Assembly: GCA_964450355.1 (NCBI GenBank)
Contig: CAYVDH010000194.1
Location: forward strand, 1 to 6,407
Reading direction: 5' to 3'
From: CAYVDH01 sp964450355
GTDB taxonomy: Bacteria; Bacteroidota; Bacteroidia; NS11-12g; UBA955
DNA length: 6,407 nucleotides
Shown: positions 1-4,306 of the stretch, one piece after another
Layout: every line of letters starts with the position of its first letter
Position numbering within the stretch: the stretch's first letter is position 1
Notes under the pieces: model-generated
Told to the model about the DNA's origin: nothing
Databases searched by the model: none
What the model saw: the letters and a program-made list of their open reading frames with translations, nothing else
Program-made: the position numbers and the translations under genes

Positions 1-435
1 ATGAGCAAGAACGATTCATTTATGAGCAAGAACGATTCATTTATGAGCAAGAACGGTTCATTTATGAGCAAAAACGGTTCATTGATGAGCAACAATGTTT
101 CGTTTATGAGCAAAAACGGTTCATTAATGAGTATCATCGTTTCGTTTATGAGTAAGAACGCTTCGTTTATGAGCAAAAACGGTTCATTGATGAGTATCAT
201 CGTTTCGTTTATGAGTAAAAACGTTTCGTTTATGAGCAACAACGTTTCATTTATGAGCAACAACGGTTCGTTTATGAGTAAGAACGGTTCATTGATGAGC
301 AACAACAGTTCATTGATGAGCATCATCGTTTCGTTTATGAGCATCAACGTTTCATTGATGGTCAACAACGTTTCATTGATGAGTAAGAACGGTTCGTTTA
401 TGAGCAACAACGTTTCATTTATGAGCAACAACGTT
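1..435. repeat. 21-bp tandem repeat array, 20 full units plus a partial one
   Basis: Twenty consecutive 21-base units plus a 15-base remnant (421-435), with no spacer between them. Each unit has the form ATGAG(C/T), then a variable middle, then TTC(A/G)TT(T/G/A). The first two units are identical. The variable middle falls into a few types (AAG AAC, AAA AAC, AAC AAC, ATC ATC). Units 6-8 (106-168) and 9-11 (169-231) form a 63-bp higher-order duplication differing at only 3 positions. Unit 18 departs at its start (ATGGTC). The array begins at the window edge, so its true length is unknown. The sharing of unit types in a patchwork suggests expansion by slippage or unequal recombination. The function is unknown. 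Confidence 0.95.
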
Positions 436-537
436 TTAAAAATACGAACAAAAATTCTCGAAAAAGGAGGTAAAACGGCTTATCGGGGGGCATTTACCGC
501 CCTTTGGTCTTATCTCTTCCAGTTTATGGTTCGGTAA
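1..537 (+). CDS. Hypothetical Ser/Asn-rich heptad-repeat ORF, 5' end open at the window edge
   Basis: The repeat array is open in frame 1 and encodes 20 heptads of the form M-S-(K/N/I)-(N/I)-x-S-(F/L). A non-repetitive tail of about 33 residues (from LKIRTK to the TAA at 535-537) follows. No family is recognised, and no signal peptide, transmembrane helix or catalytic motif is visible. Evidence for translation is weak. A 21-bp repeat without stops stays open automatically, one minus-strand frame is also open across the array, and changes between units do not clearly favour silent sites. In favour, the two other plus frames are closed by stops (for example TAA created by GAGTAA units), and a strong terminator lies 29 bp downstream on the same strand. 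Every unit begins with ATG, so the true start cannot be chosen and may lie upstream. It could equally be a noncoding minisatellite. Confidence 0.3.
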   Translation: MSKNDSFMSKNDSFMSKNGSFMSKNGSLMSNNVSFMSKNGSLMSIIVSFMSKNASFMSKNGSLMSIIVSFMSKNVSFMSNNVSFMSNNGSFMSKNGSLMSNNSSLMSIIVSFMSINVSLMVNNVSLMSKNGSFMSNNVSFMSNNVLKIRTKILEKGGKTAYRGAFTALWSYLFQFMVR

Positions 538-565
538 CAATTAGACTACGGTGAACTGTATGACC

Positions 566-603
566 AAAAAGCCCTTGCCAGAAATGGTGAGGGCTTTTTT
601 TTT
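566..603 (+). terminator. Rho-independent terminator
   Basis: AAAAAGCCCTTGCC (566-579) pairs with GGTGAGGGCTTTTT (586-599) over 14 bp, including two G-U wobbles, around the loop AGAAAT. A run of T follows to 603. It lies 29 bp after the stop of the repeat ORF and would end plus-strand transcription from it. The A-run on the left arm means it could also act on the minus strand. Confidence 0.88.
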
Positions 604-703
604 GTTTAATAGAGTAAAATTTTTTTTCAAACTATTGGTGGATAAATGAATAACGCTTATATTAGCAGTGATTTTTATTGTTTTATAGCTAAGCTTTTAT
701 AAA

Positions 704-820
704 TGCTTCATTCAGGAATTGATTGGTCATAAAGATTGTAAAACCACTGAACGCTATACCCATGTAAGCACCAAAAGTTTACAAAATATCAAAAGTCCAT
801 TTGATGATTTGGATATTTAA
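704..820 (+). pseudogene. Tyrosine recombinase, C-terminal remnant
   Basis: This frame ends at TAA 818-820 and reads FIQELIGHKDCKTTERYTHV from 707, followed by STKSLQNIKSPFDDLDI. It matches the end of tyrosine recombinases of the XerC/D and IntI type. The (L/I)GH box supplies one of the catalytic histidines (His codon 728-730). TTERYTHVS carries the nucleophilic tyrosine (codon 755-757). The S-P-F-D-D-L tail is usual in recombinases of this phylum and resembles the SPLD end of integron integrases. Upstream, the frame is closed by TAG at 686-688 and no recognisable core or arm-binding domain is present, so only about 38 residues survive. It cannot encode an active enzyme. It sits about 100 bp before the attC-like site on the same strand, so it may be the relic of the recombinase that mobilised the neighbouring cassette. 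Whether it was IntI or a generic phage/XerC-like enzyme cannot be decided from this piece. Confidence 0.85.
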
Positions 821-834
821 CTATGATATTGTAT

Positions 835-878
835 TTTTACCATTGTTTGAGAAAGTCGAAATAATCAGTATGGTAAAA
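835..878. repeat. Perfect 9-bp inverted repeat after the recombinase remnant
   Basis: TTTTACCAT (835-843) and ATGGTAAAA (870-878) are exact reverse complements separated by 26 nt. They lie 14 bp after the recombinase stop. The repeat could be a weak hairpin, a recombinase binding site or chance in AT-rich DNA. Confidence 0.35.
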
Positions 879-918
879 TCAAAACCTGCAACTACGAAAA
901 CTAAATATTATTACCGGA

Positions 919-1003
919 ACGTAACAAACCTTCAGCTAAGGCGGAAATAAACGCAAGTTCTTAATAAATAAACGTAAAAGTTGCGTTTATACAGATGTTA
1001 GGC
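919..1003. other. attC-like structured site, left edge of the methyltransferase cassette
   Basis: The site ends in GTTAGGC (997-1003), which fits the integron core consensus GTTRRRY exactly. A possible opposite end is ACGTAAC (919-925), one base off the inverse core RYYYAAC. Between them, ATAAACGCAA (947-956) and TTGCGTTTAT (981-990) form a perfect 10-bp stem around a 24-nt loop. A near copy, ATAAACGTAA (968-977), can compete for the same right arm, forming a 10-bp hairpin with one wobble and a 3-nt loop. The outer part of the site is asymmetric, with about 20 nt unpaired on the left against 6 on the right, so the attC match is weaker here than at the right edge. Confidence 0.45.
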
Positions 1004-1011
1004 ACAATTGT
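994..1011 (-). repeat. Left copy of an 18-nt inverted boundary repeat
   Basis: GATGTTAGGCACAATTGT is the reverse complement of the sequence at 4038-4055 with one mismatch in 18. The two copies face outward and bracket the two-gene methyltransferase unit. The outward sequence also stays loosely similar (TGTATA against GTATATA). This fits either matched cassette ends of an integron-type element or terminal inverted repeats of a non-autonomous transposon. Confidence 0.85.
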
Positions 1012-1070
1012 AGAAACCCCCGAAAACGATAAATTGTCAGAATAAAATCAAATAAAAGAAAACAAATTTT

Positions 1071-1078
1071 TACCTTTG
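1071..1078 (+). promoter_or_regulatory. Bacteroidota-type -7 box before the methyltransferase
   Basis: TACCTTTG fits the Bacteroidota -7 consensus TAnnTTTG, and the start codon at 1083 follows only 4 nt later. Transcription from such a box usually begins a few bases downstream, so the message may be leaderless or nearly so. No good -33 TTTG/TTG is visible at the usual spacing, so the promoter may be weak. It lies inside the cassette-like unit, which would make the unit self-expressing. Confidence 0.5.
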
Positions 1079-1082
1079 CACT

Positions 1083-3404
1083 ATGAATAACTTGAAAGAC
1101 ATAAACATTTGGGAATCAAACTTTGGTTTACTTCCAATGAAGTTAAATCCACTTAACCAAGCAGACAAGTTTCTTGTGCTCAATGGTGGACAAGGTGATT
1201 TCTGCCTAAAAACTTCTGCAAAAGGTGACGTAAATCAGGGTGTAATATATGGAGAATCTTGGTCGACAAACACTAAAAATTTTCTTTTTATAAATGAAGA
1301 TTCTGTAGAAGTAGTTAATTGGTTTGAAGGTAAAACAGAAAATATTCCAAATAAAAAGATAGAATTTAATTTAGGACAATTCTATAAGTACCTTTCATCA
1401 AAGTCTCACAAGACACAAAACGATGTAGTCCCTTTCATTCTCGACATTTTCAGACAGCTTAGAAATATAACTTTTGAAAAACAGGATTCATCAGAAACAA
1501 TAAATTTACTTTTCACATTATTAGTAAGTATAGAAGAAGACATTTCAAATATCGATTATGATAAATGGAACATTTCAAACTCCAAAATTCCAGACAGGTT
1601 TGACTACTTTGTAGAGCGATTAAACCAAGGAGTAAGAAACATTAAGCCAAATCTAGATTTAATACTTCGCCATACAGCAGGTGTACTTTTTCAAGAAGCT
1701 CATCGAGAAGTAATTTACTTTAACCCACAAAGGGACTTATTTGGCGGAGTTTCAAGTAAACTAGAAACTAGATTAGATGCATATTCTAGTATTCATTACA
1801 CTCCCCAGTATATTGCAAGGAGTATAGTAGAAAATACAATAAAAACCTTTGATTTATCTAAGCCGCAAATCACAATTTTAGACCCTTCGTGTGGTTCATC
1901 TGAATTTTTAATTGAAATACTAAAACAGTTAAAAAACAAAGATTATAAAGGAACTATTACTATTAAAGGGTTTGACTCTTCTGATAGTGCAATAAGAACA
2001 TCTAGTTTTCTTTTAACTTATGAAAACCGTAAGCAATGGAACAATGAATTAAATATTGTAGTAAAACGAGTTGAAGATTCATTAGTTGAAGATTGGGGGC
2101 AAAATGATATTATTTTAATGAATCCTCCATTTCTCTCTTGGGAATTATTAAAGGAGAAATCCAGTCGAGATACAGTATTAGATATTTTAAGTGATGTTGT
2201 TAGAAGGTCTAGACCAAACCAAGCAACTGCATTTTTTTATAAGGCAAGTCAATCTTTGTCAAATAATGGTGTTATTGGTTGTGTGCTACCTACTTCAATT
2301 TTTTATTCTGAGATATATTCTGACCTTAGAAATAAAATTGGTGAAGATTTGAATTTCAAGGTATTGGCCAAATTAGGTAATTATGTTTTTGAAGACGCAT
2401 TAACAGATGTAAGTTTATTTATTGCTTCAAAAATTCAATCACTTCAACTACCTAAAGTTTTGTGGACAAAAAATGAAAAAGGAGTTGTTCAAGATGCGTT
2501 GAGAGAGTTTAGAAAAATGAATTCTAACAATGAACTTTCAATCAATACTAAAAACTTTAGTATTTATACTCCACATTATTTTCCAATTATAAATAATAGT
2601 TGGAAGCTAATTTCATTTGATGAAAATGAATTCATAAAAGAATTAAGTATTTATTACAAAGCAGGGAAATTATCAACCATTGGAGATATTTTTAATATTT
2701 CACAAGGGGCTTTGCTTGGTGTAAAAAACATCTTTAAAATAACATCCGATGAATTTGAATTATTAAAAGAGTCGGAAAAAAAACTATTCAGACCAATATT
2801 AACAAACAATTCTATAAAGTTAGGTAAACTGACTATTACCGAATACAGTTGGTTTCCTTACAACAAAGAAGGTTTAATATTCAAAAATGAAAATGAATTG
2901 ATTGATTTGGACTTCTATAACACACATTTATTACCAAATAAAGAGATTCTTGAAAAAAGAAAAGGGATAAATCATTGGTGGGCATTAACTAGACCAAGAA
3001 ATTGGCAATTTACTAAAGAATCAAGATTGTATTCAAATAGGTTCGGAAACTCCAATTCCTTTGCATTTGATAAACAAGGAGATTGCATTATTGAAGAAGG
3101 GAACGCATTTATCCCTAAAAAGGATTTTAAACTAAATGATTACTACTTTTATTTGGCTTGTTTTAGCAGCAATATCTTTGATGTGATGCTTTCTGTTTAT
3201 TCCAAACCAATAATGTCGGGTTATGATTTGGGTAAAATTCAAATAAAAAATATACCTGTACCAAATATTCATAAGGATAATTTACAAGAGAGTGGTGTAT
3301 ATTTAAAATTAGTCGAATTAGGTAAAGAATTAGAAATCGGTAATTCCTTTGTTAAGCCTGTTATAGACGATATCCTCAAATCTTACTTTTATCCTAATAG
3401 ATAG
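1083..3404 (+). CDS. N6-adenine DNA methyltransferase with TaqI-like specificity domain
   Basis: The 773-aa protein probably methylates adenine at N6 in a specific DNA sequence using S-adenosylmethionine. HYTP (residues 238-241) fits the helix leading into the methylase fold. DPSCGSSEF (267-275) is the S-adenosylmethionine-binding motif I. ILMNPPF (344-350) is the catalytic motif IV. This order, with target recognition at the end, fits gamma-class enzymes such as the Eco57I/TaqI type. Residues about 530-770 resemble a TaqI-C specificity domain (NISQGALLGVKNIFKIT, the WWALTRPR region, and NIPVPNI near the end). The N-terminal 200 residues are not recognised, and I see no PD-(D/E)xK nuclease motif in them, so this is probably a methylase only and not a fused type IIG enzyme. 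The start is the first ATG after an in-frame TAA at 1053. The gene is visibly more AT-rich than hsdM. The 209-aa partner follows after 4 nt, surely in one operon. Confidence 0.88.
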   Translation: MNNLKDINIWESNFGLLPMKLNPLNQADKFLVLNGGQGDFCLKTSAKGDVNQGVIYGESWSTNTKNFLFINEDSVEVVNWFEGKTENIPNKKIEFNLGQFYKYLSSKSHKTQNDVVPFILDIFRQLRNITFEKQDSSETINLLFTLLVSIEEDISNIDYDKWNISNSKIPDRFDYFVERLNQGVRNIKPNLDLILRHTAGVLFQEAHREVIYFNPQRDLFGGVSSKLETRLDAYSSIHYTPQYIARSIVENTIKTFDLSKPQITILDPSCGSSEFLIEILKQLKNKDYKGTITIKGFDSSDSAIRTSSFLLTYENRKQWNNELNIVVKRVEDSLVEDWGQNDIILMNPPFLSWELLKEKSSRDTVLDILSDVVRRSRPNQATAFFYKASQSLSNNGVIGCVLPTSIFYSEIYSDLRNKIGEDLNFKVLAKLGNYVFEDALTDVSLFIASKIQSLQLPKVLWTKNEKGVVQDALREFRKMNSNNELSINTKNFSIYTPHYFPIINNSWKLISFDENEFIKELSIYYKAGKLSTIGDIFNISQGALLGVKNIFKITSDEFELLKESEKKLFRPILTNNSIKLGKLTITEYSWFPYNKEGLIFKNENELIDLDFYNTHLLPNKEILEKRKGINHWWALTRPRNWQFTKESRLYSNRFGNSNSFAFDKQGDCIIEEGNAFIPKKDFKLNDYYFYLACFSSNIFDVMLSVYSKPIMSGYDLGKIQIKNIPVPNIHKDNLQESGVYLKLVELGKELEIGNSFVKPVIDDILKSYFYPNR

Positions 3405-3408
3405 AAAT

Positions 3409-4038
3409 ATGACTGATTATCTTGGTATAGTAAGTACAATTAACAAAGAGTGCAAAATACTTTTTGTAGAACCTTTTAGGTTAGTTCCATATAAAGGTCA
3501 TCACAATATTTTTTTATTTAGAATTGAAGGTAGTTCAACTGCATTAAATAGATATGATTCAGAACCAGTAAAAGTTTTGAAATGGTTTGACAAATATTGG
3601 TTGTTTATCGAAGTTAAGTTTATTGTCGAAAAATCGAAAAAGAAGCAAAAGTTAATATCAATAATTCATACAAATATTTCAATTTCAGTTTACGAAGGTG
3701 AAGATTCTGATGAAAAAAAAACACAGCTATTTAGAGCAGAATGGGATGATTTTAATAATCCGAACGAACTACATTCCCAACCGCATTGGCATATCACATC
3801 AAGTCAAGCTGTTGAAAAAACATTTGAAGAATATTCAAACCATTTTGATAATGGAGACTTCGTTTCACTTTTGGAAGACCAAAGAGCAAAACTTTTTGAT
3901 GTTAAAAAAATTCATTTTGCAATGAATGGAAATTGGCAGGCAAACCAGTCTCATATTCATACAGTTCAAAGTTCAGAGCAAGTATCCAAATGGTTGAAAG
4001 GCTTACTAAACCACATAAGAGTTGAACTTGAAAAATAA
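3409..4038 (+). CDS. Uncharacterised 209-aa protein with paired HxH motifs, partner of the methyltransferase
   Basis: I do not assign this to a named family. The 4-nt gap after the methyltransferase implies co-transcription and a joint role. Residues about 50-110 look like a run of long beta strands, including WLFIEVKF (64-71) and QLFRAEW (106-112). Two His-x-His pairs follow: QPHWHI (124-129) and SHIHT (181-185), with HFAMNGNW (169-176) between them. Such clustered histidines suggest a metal-binding or catalytic site. The IEVK (67-70), with Asp50 or Asp61 before it, loosely resembles the second half of a PD-(D/E)xK nuclease motif, but the match is weak. No signal peptide or membrane segment is seen, so it is presumably cytoplasmic. 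It could be the restriction or effector partner of the methylase, a regulator, or an unrelated passenger. The stop codon overlaps the boundary repeat by one base. Confidence 0.85.
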   Translation: MTDYLGIVSTINKECKILFVEPFRLVPYKGHHNIFLFRIEGSSTALNRYDSEPVKVLKWFDKYWLFIEVKFIVEKSKKKQKLISIIHTNISISVYEGEDSDEKKTQLFRAEWDDFNNPNELHSQPHWHITSSQAVEKTFEEYSNHFDNGDFVSLLEDQRAKLFDVKKIHFAMNGNWQANQSHIHTVQSSEQVSKWLKGLLNHIRVELEK

Positions 4039-4055
4039 CAACTGTGCCTAACATC
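4038..4055 (+). repeat. Right copy of the 18-nt inverted boundary repeat
   Basis: ACAACTGTGCCTAACATC matches the reverse complement of 994-1011 at 17 of 18 positions. It contains GCCTAAC (4046-4052), an exact fit to the integron inverse core RYYYAAC. Its first base is the last base of the upstream gene's stop codon, so the unit has almost no spare sequence at its 3' edge. Confidence 0.85.
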
Positions 4056-4180
4056 GTATATAAAACATTTGGCAGTCAGTGGGTTATCGAGCGTTTTAGC
4101 TCGTATCAAAAGTAGTTGTAACTTGACAGAAAAGTGCTTCGAAATGCCAAACGTTTCATATACGTGACCGTTATCGGTCA
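4046..4180. other. attC-like long imperfect palindrome, right edge of the cassette
   Basis: After GCCTAAC (4046-4052), the arm 4055-4074 (CGTATATAAAACATTTGGCA) pairs with 4145-4164 at 18 of 20 positions. Both mismatches are A-C on the top strand but G-T wobbles on the bottom strand, so the bottom strand folds better, as in integron attC sites. The 70-nt interior holds a smaller hairpin, CGAGC (4088-4092) with GCTCG (4099-4103). The right end carries GTTATCG (4170-4176), which keeps only the GTT of the core consensus. It lies in a perfect hairpin, TGACCG-TTAT-CGGTCA (4165-4180). Total size, about 131 nt between cores, is within the known attC range. It could also act as a terminator, but no T-run follows. 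Confidence 0.6.
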
Positions 4181-4306
4181 GTGTAAAAAGACAGCCGACA
4201 CACAAACAGCACATTTGGTTTTTGCCCAACACACAAGCCGACCCTTCGTAAAACAAAAAGAGCCATTTTTTGCCAACGCACCAACAGACTTAATAAAAAA
4301 TAAAAA
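4181..4306 (+). promoter_or_regulatory. A/C-rich leader upstream of hsdM
   Basis: This stretch is poor in G and carries an imperfect direct repeat. 4211-4234 (ACATTTGG, then TTTTTGCCCAAC, then ACAC) resembles 4263-4285 (CCATTTTTTGCCAACGCACC). Shorter repeats of GCCGAC and ACACACAA also occur. No confident TAnnTTTG box is found. It must contain the hsdM promoter unless transcription enters from the cassette. Its last 20 bases are almost pure A/T and end in an A-run before the ATG, a start context usual in this phylum. Confidence 0.4.

Larger units (their letters stand above)
538..1082. other. Gene-poor stretch of 545 bp
   Basis: No intact gene is supported here. In order it holds an intrinsic terminator (566-603), an AT-rich stretch with only a trivial 18-codon ORF (646-702), a recombinase 3' remnant (about 704-820), a 9-bp inverted repeat (835-878), a structured site with a 10-bp hairpin ending in GTTAGGC (919-1003), and the promoter of the next gene (1071-1078). 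This mixture of decayed recombinase and structured recombination-like sites is typical of a cassette or island boundary. Confidence 0.7.
998..4170 (+). mobile_element. Putative integron-like gene cassette carrying a DNA methyltransferase and its partner
   Basis: In integron cassettes the 5' edge (TTRRRY, after G) is complementary to the inverse core RYYYAAC at the start of the cassette's own attC. Here the 5' edge GTTAGGCACAATTGT and the 3' ACAACTGTGCCTAAC pair with one mismatch. The 3' copy begins on the last base of the second gene's stop codon and leads into a long imperfect palindrome. The inferred boundaries are G|TT at 997/998 and at 4170/4171. Cassettes usually hold one gene and are under 1 kb; this would be about 3.2 kb with two genes. 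No intact integrase is in view, as in clusters of attC sites lacking an integrase. A MITE-like element bounded by the same 18-nt repeats is the main alternative. Confidence 0.42.

Noticed and set aside
1..435. CRISPR array
   Set aside because: The units are contiguous 21-bp tandem copies with no unique spacers and no cas genes nearby.
464..471. AAGGAGGT, a strong Shine-Dalgarno-like sequence
   Set aside because: It lies inside the tail of the repeat ORF and has no start codon at a usable distance downstream, so it does not support another gene.
646..702. Small ORF beginning MNNAYISSDF
   Set aside because: It has only 18 codons, no recognisable features, and lies in an AT-rich decayed region before the recombinase remnant.
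1083..3404. Fused type IIG restriction-methylation enzyme
   Set aside because: The methylase and TaqI-like specificity domains are clear, but no PD-(D/E)xK nuclease motif is visible in the N-terminal 200 residues.
3698..3925. Overlapping plus-strand frame inside the 209-aa gene
   Set aside because: It is a shifted shadow of the real gene, lysine-rich only because of A-runs, with no independent support.
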